This document shows positions 1 to 8,478 of a stretch of 64,000 bases of DNA, piece after piece. The position numbers and the translations under genes were made by a program. Position 1 is the stretch's first letter, and every line of letters starts with the position of its first letter. The stretch comes from Bacillota bacterium (GTDB lineage: Bacteria > Bacillota > Clostridia > Acetivibrionales > Acetivibrionaceae): contig JAEZUI010000026.1 of NCBI GenBank assembly GCA_023421115.1, positions 62,001 through 126,000 on the forward strand. Direction: 5' to 3'. The notes beneath the pieces are model-generated. The model searched no databases and was not told the origin of the DNA. It saw only the letters and a program-made list of their open reading frames with translations.

Positions 1-117
1 TACCCTTATATCAATATACTTCTTTCCTTTTTTTTCAACTTTTTTAATCTGGACTTCTTCACGATTATTTTTTTCTATTTTTCCAATTAATTCTTCATTA
101 TCCCAAAAACCAGCCAT
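1..117 (-). CDS. PC4/p15-like transcriptional coactivator family protein (partial)
   Basis: The N-terminal 39 codons of a minus-strand gene run off the left edge. The ATG (complement of 115-117) follows a good ribosome site, GGAGGAGTT. The peptide begins MAGFWDNEELIGKI, followed by a lysine-rich stretch and KGKKYIDIRV. This resembles the bacterial PC4/p15 single-strand-DNA-binding fold, where the core reads roughly 'I-x-K-N...E-x-KGK-x-Y-ID-I-R'. Family members are about 65-80 residues and bind nucleic acid; their role in clostridia is poorly defined. The assignment rests on this short pattern and the C-terminal half is not visible. Confidence 0.6.
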   Translation of the reverse strand, partial: MAGFWDNEELIGKIEKNNREEVQIKKVEKKGKKYIDIRV

Positions 118-269
118 AGCAACTCCTCCAAATGTTTCAAATTTTTAAGTCTCGGAATAATCTTACCAAAATTGTTCACATTAGTAAATAGCACATATTT
201 TTCTATACATTAATAAAAAAAATCTCGGCAATACTACACATATAAATAATAAGAAAGGAAGTTGTAACT

Positions 270-491
270 ATGAATAGAACACCCTTAGATAGACTTGCTC
301 TGGTTTTGGTAGTAATCGGAGCGTTGAACTGGCTTTTGGTAGGACTTTTTCAATATGACCTCGTAGCCAGTCTGTTTGGTGGTCAAACATCATTCTTATC
401 AAGAATAATTTATTCTATAGTAGGTCTTGCAGGTTTGTACAGCATTAGCTTACTCTTTAGGGAATCACCTACTGTTAGAGATAAAGCATAA
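270..491 (+). CDS. DUF378 family small membrane protein
   Basis: A 73-residue protein with two predicted membrane helices, at about residues 8-30 (LALVLVVIGALNWLLVGLF) and 43-62. The first helix contains the 'IGALNWLLVGLF-x-D-LV' signature typical of DUF378. The function of the family is unknown. The ATG at 270 is preceded by AAGAAAGGAAG. The gene stands alone and ends in a strong hairpin terminator. The upstream region toward the divergent PC4-like gene is AT-rich and probably holds both promoters. Confidence 0.85.
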   Translation: MNRTPLDRLALVLVVIGALNWLLVGLFQYDLVASLFGGQTSFLSRIIYSIVGLAGLYSISLLFRESPTVRDKA

Positions 492-504
492 GAATAGTTG
501 CAAT

Positions 505-539
505 AAAAGATGCCTGTTATTTATTGACAGGCATCTTTT
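505..539 (+). terminator. Intrinsic terminator after DUF378 gene
   Basis: A perfect 13-bp stem (left arm 505-517, right arm 527-539; AAAAGATGCCTGT and its complement) with a 9-nt loop. The right arm itself ends in TTTT. It lies 14 bases after the stop codon. Confidence 0.85.
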
Positions 540-625
540 ACCATTTCATGTGTTATATTATAAGCACCCAATGATAGTCATATTTTTATAGCATCAAACA
601 CAAAGCCTTTCACAAATCCCCAAAA

Positions 626-772
626 CTAATTCAAGATTAACTTGCTCGTTTCTTTTTCTAAAGCCTTAATGCTACAACCATTACCATGTAAGTCCGTACA
701 TATATTAATGTATTTCATAAGTGTCAATTTGTCCTTTTCAGTGAGTTTTACTTTTAACTTTCTCAATTTCAT
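626..772 (-). CDS. Small hypothetical protein, 48 aa
   Basis: A short minus-strand frame starting at ATG (complement of 770-772) and ending in TAG at 626-628. It encodes MKLRKLKVKLTEKDKLTLMK..., a basic N-terminus followed by YINICTDLHGNGCSIKALEK. An unusually good ribosome site, AGGAGGGG, lies 6-7 bases before the ATG, which is the main reason for calling it. No family is recognised. The absence of TM segments and the charged composition suggest a cytosolic, perhaps nucleic-acid-binding, miniprotein; this is inference. Confidence 0.5.
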   Translation of the reverse strand: MKLRKLKVKLTEKDKLTLMKYINICTDLHGNGCSIKALEKETSKLILN

Positions 773-929
773 ATAAATCCCCTCCTGTATCTGCGATAAA
801 ATTTCCTGCGCCTTATCGTGTTAAAATATATTTACCCATAAAAATATATAATGTAACATGGAAAGATGAACATGCTTTAACATCATTTTCAACTTATAAA
901 AAAATTATTAATGCACATCATACTAGTAC

Positions 930-948
930 ACTATCAAATTGATAGTGA
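930..948. promoter_or_regulatory. Perfect small inverted repeat upstream of SASP gene
   Basis: CACTATCA and its exact complement are separated by 3 bases, 25 bases upstream of the SASP start and just before its ribosome site. CATACTA at 920-926 resembles a sigma-G -10 element (CATnnTA), but no convincing -35 was found. It could be an mRNA 5' hairpin or an operator. Confidence 0.3.
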
Positions 949-972
949 TTAAAAATTAAGGAGGCTATAAAT

Positions 973-1158
973 ATGGCTAACAATAATAGCAAAACAAGTT
1001 TTGATAAGATGAAATATGAAGTAGCTTCTGAAGTTGGTGTTAATTTAAAGCAAGGTTACAATGGTGACCTTACCTCAAGAGATGCAGGTAAGATAGGTGG
1101 AACAATAGTTAAAAAGGTCTTCGAAGCATATACCGGAAAAAAATACACTAATCAATAA
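973..1158 (+). CDS. Alpha/beta-type small acid-soluble spore protein (SASP)
   Basis: A 61-residue protein with the SASP core: KYEVASEVGVNLKQGYNGDLTSRDAGKIGGTIVKK. The segment YEVASE at about residues 17-22 matches the site cleaved by the germination protease GPR. The GYNGDLT...GGxxVKK half matches the DNA-binding helices that coat spore DNA and force it into A-form. It is made in the forespore in known systems. AAGGAGGC lies 8 bases before the ATG. The gene is monocistronic, with its own terminator. Divergence from the Bacillus consensus (TSRDAGKIGG instead of TARQAGSVGG) is ordinary for clostridia. Confidence 0.95.
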   Translation: MANNNSKTSFDKMKYEVASEVGVNLKQGYNGDLTSRDAGKIGGTIVKKVFEAYTGKKYTNQ

Positions 1159-1184
1159 TTGTAAATAAAGTAGCAAATATAAAG

Positions 1185-1215
1185 AAAAAAGGGTTGTTAA
1201 TAAACAACCCTTTTT
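1185..1215 (+). terminator. Intrinsic terminator after SASP gene
   Basis: AAAAAAGGGTTGTT pairs with AACAACCCTTTTT across a 5-6 nt loop, and the right arm forms the U-tract. It lies 27 bases after the SASP stop. Confidence 0.85.
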
Positions 1216-1278
1216 CCTAATAAAAGTTTTAGATGCAAGCTCCATAAAAACATAAGATTATTGAAAGGTTGATCGCTT

Positions 1279-1470
1279 ATGAGCTATAACCAAAACAAAA
1301 AGGCAGTATTGAAAGACAAATTAACAAACAAAACGGTTGCAGTATTTCCACATGAAATAGAAGGCAGCATTGAAGAGATTGAACAAAAAGTATTTGACTG
1401 GTATTATGCACAAGGATGCTCAAATGAAGAAGAGCTTCCAAGGCTCTTTGTAGATTTATTATCTGAGTAG
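1279..1470 (+). CDS. Hypothetical protein, 63 aa
   Basis: A small soluble acidic protein (MSYNQNKKAVLKDKLTNK...). The N-terminal half resembles a short beta strand-turn-strand (KAVLKDKLTNKTVAVFPHE), followed by an amphipathic helix with several Glu and the aromatic motif VFDWYYAQG. The family is not recognised. The ribosome site is modest (GAAAGGTTGATC). It ends shortly before a shared bidirectional terminator. Codon use and frame are continuous with surrounding genes, so it is probably real. Confidence 0.6.
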   Translation: MSYNQNKKAVLKDKLTNKTVAVFPHEIEGSIEEIEQKVFDWYYAQGCSNEEELPRLFVDLLSE

Positions 1471-1532
1471 CGTTATTTCTAAAAAGCTTTTCATTGCGTT
1501 TTAAGAAAGCTTGTTTTTAATCTTTTGCAATA

Positions 1533-1576
1533 GATAAAAAGCAAATAGAGCGCTTATGCCCTATTTGCTTTTTATC
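1533..1576. terminator. Bidirectional terminator between convergent genes
   Basis: A perfect 16-bp stem (1533-1548 with 1561-1576, GATAAAAAGCAAATAG and complement) with a 12-nt loop. It lies between the converging 63-aa gene and the multi-CBM gene, with T-rich sequence on either side. Confidence 0.85.
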
Positions 1577-1592
1577 TTTCACATAAATATTA

Positions 1593-3887
1593 TTATTGCC
1601 CTATAAACGGTGTAATGGCTACTCTATCAATAGCGTTATCATTAAGAAAAGACGGATCATAAATACTCAAAGTATTATCTCCGGCATTGAGCTCCACGGT
1701 GAAACTTCTTTGTACCAGATAATCATAAGTTCCATTTAAAAACATATCAGAAAATGTTTCCACCCCTAAACCGTTAATACTAACTCTATGAAAATCTATA
1801 TCCGTTGAGTAATAATAGAAGGTCAATACATAACTTCCCGATGTTTCACAATGAATATTCATATCAAGTGTACCACTCCAGCCTAAATTCCCGTCTTTTA
1901 TTACCTTTTTTCCTCCTGAGCAAGCACTATCATCTACAACACGAACTGCTCCATAAAATTCACCTGCTTCAGCTTCATAATAGACAGTTTCATTAGAACT
2001 TGAATCGGGTGTTTTTATTGTAATTGTATCGCTTGCTATTGAGCTTATATTTGCTGTATTAACTGCTTTTACATAAACTTTGTATTCCTTGCCTTTATCC
2101 AGATTATCTATAAGAAATCTTGTATCTCTTGCACTACCAAGTTTAGTTCCATCCTCGAGGTATATATCATAATGACACATATACAGACAGTCTTTGAATT
2201 CATCCCATTCCACTACAGCAGAATTATCGGTTATTGATTGTGCATGAAGGTTTTCCGGGGCTAATGGCGCACTAATGTATTTACCCTCAATTGATATGTC
2301 ATCTAAAAAAGCCTTATCATTACTATCATAATTTTCAGTTCTAATTCTAACCTTACAGTTTTTATTATTTGACGCCGTTTCTGGCAATACAAAAGCCTTA
2401 TAATCATCGAAACCATATTTATAAATATTGCCCTTCACTTCCTCAAGTTTTTCCCACTTGTCTCCATCAAACCATTCTGTAATAAAACTTTCATCCATTT
2501 CACAGTTTTCAGTCCAACGACGAAAACTTATAATTATATCCGAATAACCTTCGGTACTGAATTCTTTTAAAAAACTACTGTTTGGACCAAAGCTCAAAGC
2601 TCTGTCGCTCCTTGATGTAGCATAACGTCCACATTCTATTGCTTCATAATCCGGTTTCCTACTATCAATCACGGGATTGGACACAAATCGAGTATTAAAG
2701 ATTGAAAATAGTTTTATTGAAACAGGCTCACTGCTGCCCATGACTTTAAATTCACCTATATTTATTTGTTGATTTGTGCTATTATTTATGCCAACTACAG
2801 TAAGCTTTACATACCTTGCCAATACTGACTTTATATCATTTTCAAAGTTTTTTGATGCCTTAGTGCTAGTAGTATTATCCGCAACAAGAATATAATAACC
2901 ACTCTCGGTTGCAGTCTCAATTTTATACTTTAATGCTTGCTTTTTAGGTAATATAGTTTCAAAAGAACTAATATCAAATGTATCACCTAAATCTACTATA
3001 AATGAATGTGGCGCTCCATCAATAGACCATACTGTACTAGTTTTTCCGTCAATAGCATTAGTTGCAGGGTTTTCTGCCTTCTGTGAAGCTGAAACAATTG
3101 TCTTTCCTTGTGCTAGATTAACTTGATTTATATCTTCATTAACTGCATTTGAAACGTAAGGTATTGTGAAAACAGAATTAGCTGTCTGCACACCTACATA
3201 TGCAAATTCACATTGTGCAGCAACACTTCTGTCTTCTGATGTAATACATAAGCCTGCATACACCTCTTTACCTATATCTATTTTTATGGGCTCACCTATT
3301 TGATTCCATACTTCCCCACCAGCATTTAACATACAGACTATTTTATCTCCGTTTCGGACAAGTTTTAACCCATAACTACTAGATACATCAGGTTCTTGAG
3401 ACTGGCTAAATTCTGTTTTTGCACCGACATTCCACTTTTTTCTTGATTGAACTTCTACTTTGTTGTCCTTTGTAACAAATAACCCCACAAATGCAGCGTC
3501 AGAGTATAGATCATCTCTTATCATAATTCCGACGTAACCCTTCTGACCGTTCATTCTAAATATGTTAGGTTCAGCCTCAATAGAAAAATTACCGCTTAAC
3601 TTCTGATAGGCAAAATGAAAAGAGTCATCCGTCCCCTTTATGCCTTCTCCCGAACCTGAAAGAGTAAACTTATCCGTAGATGTAATGTAGTCATTAAAAG
3701 TAGAATTTCCAGCTAAGCCTACCCTTCCTATATCTTTACTTTGCCAACCAATAGGAAGAGAGTTGTCAACCTCATCTACATTAACGTCTTCTGCTGAAAA
3801 AACTTGGGTGCAAAAAAACATCTGCACTAAAATTGCAATGGCAACAAACAAGCTACTTTTTTTACTAAATAATTTCAATGTATACAT
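1593..3887 (-). CDS. Secreted non-catalytic multidomain carbohydrate-binding protein
   Basis: A 764-residue protein. It has a signal peptide (residues 1-31: basic MYTLKLFSKK, hydrophobic core, cut near VFSA). A concanavalin-like beta-sandwich follows at about 42-235 (LPIGWQSKDIGRVG..., like DUF1349/laminin-G-type domains). An F5/8C discoidin or CBM32-like domain spans about 255-385 (NLAQGKTIVSAS...ATNAIDGKTSTVWS). A MAM-like jelly roll lies at about 390-535. A fibronectin type III domain spans about 540-630 (APLAPENLHAQSITDNSAVVEWDEF), and a C-terminal CBM35-like domain about 638-764 (YYEAEAGEF...). No glycoside hydrolase, lyase or esterase domain and no dockerin or SLH module is visible. It is therefore probably a freely secreted polysaccharide-binding protein. 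Upstream sequence is gene-free for 375 bases. Confidence 0.8.
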   Translation of the reverse strand: MYTLKLFSKKSSLFVAIAILVQMFFCTQVFSAEDVNVDEVDNSLPIGWQSKDIGRVGLAGNSTFNDYITSTDKFTLSGSGEGIKGTDDSFHFAYQKLSGNFSIEAEPNIFRMNGQKGYVGIMIRDDLYSDAAFVGLFVTKDNKVEVQSRKKWNVGAKTEFSQSQEPDVSSSYGLKLVRNGDKIVCMLNAGGEVWNQIGEPIKIDIGKEVYAGLCITSEDRSVAAQCEFAYVGVQTANSVFTIPYVSNAVNEDINQVNLAQGKTIVSASQKAENPATNAIDGKTSTVWSIDGAPHSFIVDLGDTFDISSFETILPKKQALKYKIETATESGYYILVADNTTSTKASKNFENDIKSVLARYVKLTVVGINNSTNQQINIGEFKVMGSSEPVSIKLFSIFNTRFVSNPVIDSRKPDYEAIECGRYATSRSDRALSFGPNSSFLKEFSTEGYSDIIISFRRWTENCEMDESFITEWFDGDKWEKLEEVKGNIYKYGFDDYKAFVLPETASNNKNCKVRIRTENYDSNDKAFLDDISIEGKYISAPLAPENLHAQSITDNSAVVEWDEFKDCLYMCHYDIYLEDGTKLGSARDTRFLIDNLDKGKEYKVYVKAVNTANISSIASDTITIKTPDSSSNETVYYEAEAGEFYGAVRVVDDSACSGGKKVIKDGNLGWSGTLDMNIHCETSGSYVLTFYYYSTDIDFHRVSINGLGVETFSDMFLNGTYDYLVQRSFTVELNAGDNTLSIYDPSFLNDNAIDRVAITPFIGQ

Positions 3888-4262
3888 CCCCTTTATAAAA
3901 AAATTAGTTTAACTATACAATTTCTCTTAATTACCATTATCCACATATCAGCACTTGAAAGGTCTGTAAATCTCATTTATAAAATAATGGACAATAAAAA
4001 GTCTATTGTACAGTTTTCATTATTGGAAATTATATCATATGAAAATATAATTTTCTATATTGACATGGTAATTCCAAAAAAATTCTGTAATTGGCCTTTA
4101 TAAAAACATAAAATCACCTTCTTTTATATGTAATTCTAATAAAAACATAAAAGAAGGTGATCTTAAGATACATAAACGGCTTATACAACTCAAAATATGG
4201 CCTTATGCTGTATACATCATAATTCAATTTTTAATTCCATCAAAATCTTACCACTACTGCCT
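3888..4262. other. Gene-free interval upstream of multi-CBM gene
   Basis: AT-rich region between two minus-strand genes. It contains the terminator-like palindrome at 4113-4161. Around 4067-4100 a stretch (GGTAATTCCAAAAAAATTCT) resembles one end of the MITE-like repeat family seen elsewhere in the window. No ORF above about 25 codons with a ribosome site was seen. Confidence 0.5.
4113..4161 (-). terminator. Probable terminator downstream of yebC
   Basis: A perfect 15-bp inverted repeat (4113-4127 with 4147-4161, ATCACCTTCTTTTAT and complement) with a 19-nt loop. On the minus strand it is followed by TTTTATGTTTTTAT. It is about 100 bases past the yebC stop. Confidence 0.65.
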
Positions 4263-4991
4263 TTACTCCTCTTCCCAATTGTGATAAACATTCTGTACAT
4301 CATCTAAATCTTCCAAATGCTCGATGAGCTTGTCCATAAGCTCAATATGTTTGGGGTCGGTAAGTTTGGTCATGGTTTGAGGTACCATCTCTACATCAGC
4401 CTCAATAAATTCATAACCTTTGTTTTCAAGGGCTTCTCTTACCTGTGAAAAATACTCCGGAGAAGTAGTAATCTCATAGTAATCCTCTTCAGTCGCAAAA
4501 TCCTCGGCACCACACTCAAGGACTTCCATCATAAGGTCATCCTCTTTGATTTTGCCATCCTTTTCTATGAGGATAATTCCCTTTTTGTCGAACATAAATG
4601 ACACGCATCCAGTTGTACCTAGATTACCGCCAAATTTATCAAAGTAATGCCTTACATCTGCTGCTGTCCTGTTTCTATTATCAGTCATAGCTTCAACTAT
4701 AACTGCCACTCCACTAGGACCGTAACCCTCATAAACTATTTCCTCATAATCGGCACTATCTACTTCACCGGAAGCTTTCTTAATACATCTTGTAATATTA
4801 TCGTTAGGCATATTAGCAGCCTTTGCTTTTGCAATAACGTCCTTTAATTTTGAATTGGACTCAGGTTCAGGTCCCCCCTGTCTTACAATAATAGCAATTT
4901 CCCTACCGAGTTTTGTAAATATTTTAGCCCTCTGAGAATCGGTCTTTTCCTTTTTACGTTTTATAGTCGACCACTTTGAATGCCCTGACAT
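4263..4991 (-). CDS. yebC: YebC/PmpR/TACO1 family regulatory protein
   Basis: 242 residues, the standard length. The diagnostic N-terminus MSGHSKWSTIKRKKEKTDSQRAKIFTKLGREI is present, followed by GGPEPESNSKLKDVIAKAKAANMPNDNI and the YEGYGPSGVAVIVEAMTDNRNRT block. Family members have been described as DNA-binding regulators and, for several bacterial and mitochondrial members, as ribosome-associated factors easing translation of difficult proline-rich stretches. Which applies here cannot be read from sequence. ATTATGGAGGTGTTTT precedes the ATG. It is alone, not next to ruvC as in many bacteria. Confidence 0.95.
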   Translation of the reverse strand: MSGHSKWSTIKRKKEKTDSQRAKIFTKLGREIAIIVRQGGPEPESNSKLKDVIAKAKAANMPNDNITRCIKKASGEVDSADYEEIVYEGYGPSGVAVIVEAMTDNRNRTAADVRHYFDKFGGNLGTTGCVSFMFDKKGIILIEKDGKIKEDDLMMEVLECGAEDFATEEDYYEITTSPEYFSQVREALENKGYEFIEADVEMVPQTMTKLTDPKHIELMDKLIEHLEDLDDVQNVYHNWEEE

Positions 4992-5244
4992 AAAACACCT
5001 CCATAATAAAACTTGTAATAAAACATACTCTTATAAGATTATAATATTAAAATAGTAATTTATAAAGTTTTTTTAGGATTTATATTGTATTTTTATATTT
5101 CTTTTTAAAATTATCTATTTACATATTTGGAATTTTTATATAAAATATGTATAGTTTTTTAATGAACCTAATAAATTATATTATGTTATTCTTTGTGCAC
5201 ATTAATCGTTTTGCAGACAATATCATATTAAGGGATGATGTTAA

Positions 5245-6417
5245 GTGGGCAACAAACTAGTTTTAAACGTATACATAAGAATTATTAATATTTTGATAAT
5301 CACAGTTCTCTTAATATTAAATTTGAGTTCTTTTATTGCATCTAAAGAAGTCCCTCTGAATTTTAAGCAGAATTTCTTTTTTGTGCAGTTTAGGTACAAT
5401 ATATTAATACAAGTTTGTCTGCTTGCAGTACTATTACTCATAAGCATAATCCTATTCAGAAAAGATCATGCTTCTGCAAAAAAGAGCCAAACTCAAGAAG
5501 AAGTAGCATTGAACAAGTATCAGAAGGAAATTGACGTACAATACAAAGTTCTAGAAAAAATTGCTTCGCTTTATGACAATACAATTAAATGCACTAATGA
5601 GAAATCAGAGTTTTTTTATAATATGTCTCATGAATTAAAAACTCCTATAACTGTTATATTAGGAGCAATTCAACTTATCGAACAAAAAAAAGGCTATATA
5701 GAATATGATAGAAGAAAGTCAAGTAAACATATTACAACAATTAAACAAAACTGTTACAGACTGCTTAGGCTAATCAACAATATGCTTGATTTGAGCCGAA
5801 TTGAATCCGGTTATATAAAATCCAATATGGTTAATTGTAATATTGTATATCTTATAGAAGAGATTTGCCAGTCAGTAATACCTTATGCGGTACAAAAATC
5901 ACTGACACTTGAATTTGATACTATGGAGGAGGAAATAATTACCGCTGTCGACGTCGACAAAATAGAAAGAATAATACTCAACCTTTTATCAAATGCCATA
6001 AAATATACAAAACCAGGAGGTAAAATTTCAATAGTTGTATCGAGTAGATTCGATAAAGTACATATTTGTGTACAAGACACAGGCATTGGAATACCAAAAG
6101 ATATGCAAACGAGCATATTTGAGCGATACCAACAGGTGGACAGCTCTTTGACTAAAGGTATTGAGGGAAGCGGCTTAGGGCTATCTATAGTAAAATCCTT
6201 CGTGAAACTTCATGGTGGAAGCGTTAAGGTAAAAAGCGAACCTAATATTGGAAGTGAGTTTAATATATGTCTTCCAATTAAACATATAGAAACCTTAGGT
6301 GACAGTAGTTCAAATTGCGTTAAAGACAGTCAAAGAATAATAGAGGCTATAAATATTGAGTTCTCGGAAATATATCATATATCGTCAGAAGCAGCAATAA
6401 AAGCATTAAGTTCTTAA
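5245..6417 (+). CDS. Orphan membrane sensor histidine kinase
   Basis: 390 residues from a GTG start, the first in-frame start after AGGGATGATG. Two membrane helices (about 10-30 and 52-71) bracket a very short loop of about 20 residues. A linker coiled coil follows, then HisKA with phospho-acceptor His129 (NMSHELKTPITVIL) and HATPase_c: N-box NLLSNAIKYTKPGG (about 246-259), G1 DTGIGIP (278-284), F-box IFERYQQVD, G2 GSGLGLS (308-314). There is no recognisable extracellular sensor domain and no response regulator in the window, so the partner is elsewhere. The C-terminal 45 residues after the catalytic domain are unassigned. A MITE-like repeat begins 15 bases after the stop. Confidence 0.9.
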   Translation: MGNKLVLNVYIRIINILIITVLLILNLSSFIASKEVPLNFKQNFFFVQFRYNILIQVCLLAVLLLISIILFRKDHASAKKSQTQEEVALNKYQKEIDVQYKVLEKIASLYDNTIKCTNEKSEFFYNMSHELKTPITVILGAIQLIEQKKGYIEYDRRKSSKHITTIKQNCYRLLRLINNMLDLSRIESGYIKSNMVNCNIVYLIEEICQSVIPYAVQKSLTLEFDTMEEEIITAVDVDKIERIILNLLSNAIKYTKPGGKISIVVSSRFDKVHICVQDTGIGIPKDMQTSIFERYQQVDSSLTKGIEGSGLGLSIVKSFVKLHGGSVKVKSEPNIGSEFNICLPIKHIETLGDSSSNCVKDSQRIIEAINIEFSEIYHISSEAAIKALSS

Positions 6418-6431
6418 CCTCTCTACGATAA

Positions 6432-6526
6432 GACCATTTCAAAAATAACCTATACAACATTTAAGTCATAAACCCATCAAGTAGGACTTTTTGAAATGGC
6501 AATTGCAAAGTTTTTTTGGAATCATC
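6432..6526 (+). repeat. MITE-like repeat, diverged copy A
   Basis: About 95 bp starting GACCATTTC and ending GGAATCATC. It aligns along its whole length with the copies at 39816-39915 and 56615-56714 (those in the opposite orientation). The inner arm pair CCATTTCAAAA / TTTTTGAAATGG can form a large hairpin. It lies between the histidine kinase and the convergent CoA-binding gene, so it may also act as a terminator. TAA flanks the left end; TGA flanks the right. Confidence 0.75.
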
Positions 6527-6570
6527 TGAAATTAAAAACCGTATATAGCCTCTTTTAGAATATTAAATAG

Positions 6571-6945
6571 TTATCTAAGAGCTACCAGTACACATGCCTG
6601 TACTGCATTAAGGCCTTTTTCCTCAATCAAATCCATTATTCTGTTGTCATAAGTCCCCGGTTGAAGCCATACATATTTCACTCCAATTTTTGCCGCTTCC
6701 TCAATAACTCCCGCACCTCTTTTAGGGGAAACAACCATATCAATTACTTCCGGAACTTCCGGCAATGATGATAAGTCCTTATAACACCTATCCCCTTCAA
6801 TTTCCTCGTAATTCGGGCTAACGGGATAAACGGTATAACCACGGGATTTTAATTTCTTATAAATCATATTTCCATACTTCTCAGGATTATTGTTAGCACC
6901 TATTACTGCCCATACTTTCTTTTCAAGCATTTCCTCTTCCATCAT
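6571..6945 (-). CDS. CoA-binding domain protein (YccU-like)
   Basis: 124 residues forming one Rossmann-type CoA_binding_2 domain: WAVIGANNNPEKYGNMIYKKLKSRGYTVYPVSPNYEEIEG, then DMVVSPKRGAGVIEEAAKIGVKYVWLQPGTYD. These are family hallmarks (G-x-S/A-x-NP-x-KYG and the VWLQPG turn). Members bind CoA-type ligands; their physiological role is unclear. The first ATG has GAGGAG 10 bases upstream, while M6 has GAAGAGGAA directly before it, so the start may be 15 bases shorter. It lies 17 bases past the YigZ gene and is probably cotranscribed with it. Confidence 0.9.
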   Translation of the reverse strand: MMEEEMLEKKVWAVIGANNNPEKYGNMIYKKLKSRGYTVYPVSPNYEEIEGDRCYKDLSSLPEVPEVIDMVVSPKRGAGVIEEAAKIGVKYVWLQPGTYDNRIMDLIEEKGLNAVQACVLVALR

Positions 6946-6962
6946 TTTATCAACACTCCTCT

Positions 6963-7613
6963 CTATAAAATAAGTTTGCCTTCTAAATCCAATGTTATGT
7001 ATGATTCGTCACCAATTTGAATAATTGCCCTTGCATTAGTAGCTTCAACAACTATATTATTGAAGCTTTCAACGTCATCTACAAATACGAAAACTATTAA
7101 TTCTACATCCTGTTCATAGACAATATCTTTTATAGTATAACCTTTCGAAATCAGTAAACTTTGCAACTTTCCGAACAGAGTATATTCAACAATCACACTT
7201 ACTTCTTTACAGAGCTTCTTTATAACAATCCCTGCTTCTTCAATACCTAAAGCTGCACTTTTGCCGTATGCACGAATAAGACCTGCTGCCCCAAGCAAAG
7301 TTCCCCCGAAATAACGTGTAACTACAACCACGAGATTCTCCACTTTCATTCTTTTAATCACTTCAATCATTGGAAGACCAGCCGTTCCGGAAGGCTCCCC
7401 CGCATCGCTGTATCTTTGTACAATATTGTTACCACCAATAGAGTAGGCATAAACATTGTGTGTAGCATCCCAATATTTTGTTTTTAATGCATTTATATAT
7501 GCAACCGCCTCTAGCTCATCTAAAACAGGCTTTACAGAAGCTATAAATCTCGATCTCTTTTCTTCAATTTCAGACACTGCTTCATTTAGAACCGTTTTGT
7601 ATTCCTTATCCAA
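6963..7613 (-). CDS. yigZ: YigZ/IMPACT family protein
   Basis: 216 residues from a TTG start (complement of 7611-7613), chosen because AAAGGTGG lies 6 bases upstream and because the 23 further in-frame upstream codons look non-coding. The N-terminal UPF0029 domain has EKRSRFIASVKPV and the signature AGEPSGTAGLPMIEVIKR, then VVVVTRYFGGTLLGAAGLIRAYG. The C-terminal DUF1949 ferredoxin-like domain spans about 135-215. Relatives include E. coli YigZ and eukaryotic IMPACT, a Gcn1-binding translation regulator. The bacterial role is uncertain. Confidence 0.9.
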   Translation of the reverse strand: MDKEYKTVLNEAVSEIEEKRSRFIASVKPVLDELEAVAYINALKTKYWDATHNVYAYSIGGNNIVQRYSDAGEPSGTAGLPMIEVIKRMKVENLVVVVTRYFGGTLLGAAGLIRAYGKSAALGIEEAGIVIKKLCKEVSVIVEYTLFGKLQSLLISKGYTIKDIVYEQDVELIVFVFVDDVESFNNIVVEATNARAIIQIGDESYITLDLEGKLIL

Positions 7614-7789
7614 ATTAACCACCTTTAATACATTTATCCTATTATTATAACCCAGTCCTATGAAAAAGCACAGTAATTCCAACTAAATAATAATATAGAT
7701 TTTTCTTAAGCATAATTAACAAAAAATTCATAAAGTTCACAGTAAAATAGTGTATAATATTTATATAACATATTTTAAGGAGGGTTTTT

Positions 7790-8359
7790 ATGAAGCACAT
7801 TGTTAAAGAAATTGCAAGTTGGTCTGGATATGTATTTTCTGCCGTATTAATCGGCTTAGCTATAAATACGTTTGTTTTTCAACCAACTCAAATAGTTGGT
7901 TGTTCTATGGAGTCTACCTTTTTTGAAAATGATAAAATAATGGTAAATAAACTCATTCACACTTTGCGTTCTGAACCCGATTACGGAGACGTAGTAATTA
8001 TTGATAGTCGAGTAAGTCGTGACAGAACCATAAAAGATGATTTGACAGACAGCCTTAAATATAATGCAATTACAAGCTTGATTACAAAGGAAAAACAGGA
8101 CATCTTGTGGATAAAAAGAGTTATCGGAAAGGCAGGAGACACCTTAGAGTACATTAATGGTACTTTGTATAGAAATGGTGAGGTTGTGCAAGAAGACTAT
8201 ATAAAAGAACCTATGAATTATTTCCCTGAAGGTAAGATTGTTGTTCCTGAAGGTAGCATATACGTTATGGGCGATAACAGGAATTCAAGCTTAGATAGCA
8301 GAATAATAGGTGCTGTTCCTCTTGATCATATAATTGGAAAGTATGCCTTCAAATTTTAA
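7790..8359 (+). CDS. lepB: Signal peptidase I
   Basis: 189 residues with one N-terminal membrane anchor (about 11-31) and an extracytoplasmic S26 catalytic domain. The nucleophile Ser39 lies in VGCSMESTF and the general base Lys109 in WIKRVIGKAGDTLE. Box E, VMGDNRNSSLDSR, is near the C-terminus. It removes signal peptides from Sec/Tat-exported preproteins at the outer membrane face, and this window alone supplies several clients (GH48, GH53, GH18, multi-CBM protein). About 25 extra residues between Ser and Lys, compared with Bacillus SipS, form a variable loop. AAGGAGGGT precedes the ATG. Confidence 0.95.
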   Translation: MKHIVKEIASWSGYVFSAVLIGLAINTFVFQPTQIVGCSMESTFFENDKIMVNKLIHTLRSEPDYGDVVIIDSRVSRDRTIKDDLTDSLKYNAITSLITKEKQDILWIKRVIGKAGDTLEYINGTLYRNGEVVQEDYIKEPMNYFPEGKIVVPEGSIYVMGDNRNSSLDSRIIGAVPLDHIIGKYAFKF

Positions 8360-8396
8360 TTAGCGCTCTTAAACAACACTTTTACAAGTCTATTAT

Positions 8397-8440
8397 AAAG
8401 GACCATAAGTAATTGTTTAGACAATACTCATGGCCCTTTT
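8397..8440 (+). terminator. Probable terminator between convergent lepB and Nudix-like genes
   Basis: An imperfect inverted repeat: AAAGGACCATAAGTAATTGT against ACAATACTCATGGCCCTTT, ending in TTTT on the plus strand. Confidence 0.5.
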
Positions 8441-8478
8441 GCATTCTATAGAAAACCAAGTATCTCTTAACAAAAATA

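Noticed and set aside
7730..7760. Sigma-A promoter for the signal peptidase gene
   Set aside because: TATAAT is present, but no -35-like hexamer sits at 16-18 bases; TTCACA is only 11 bases away.
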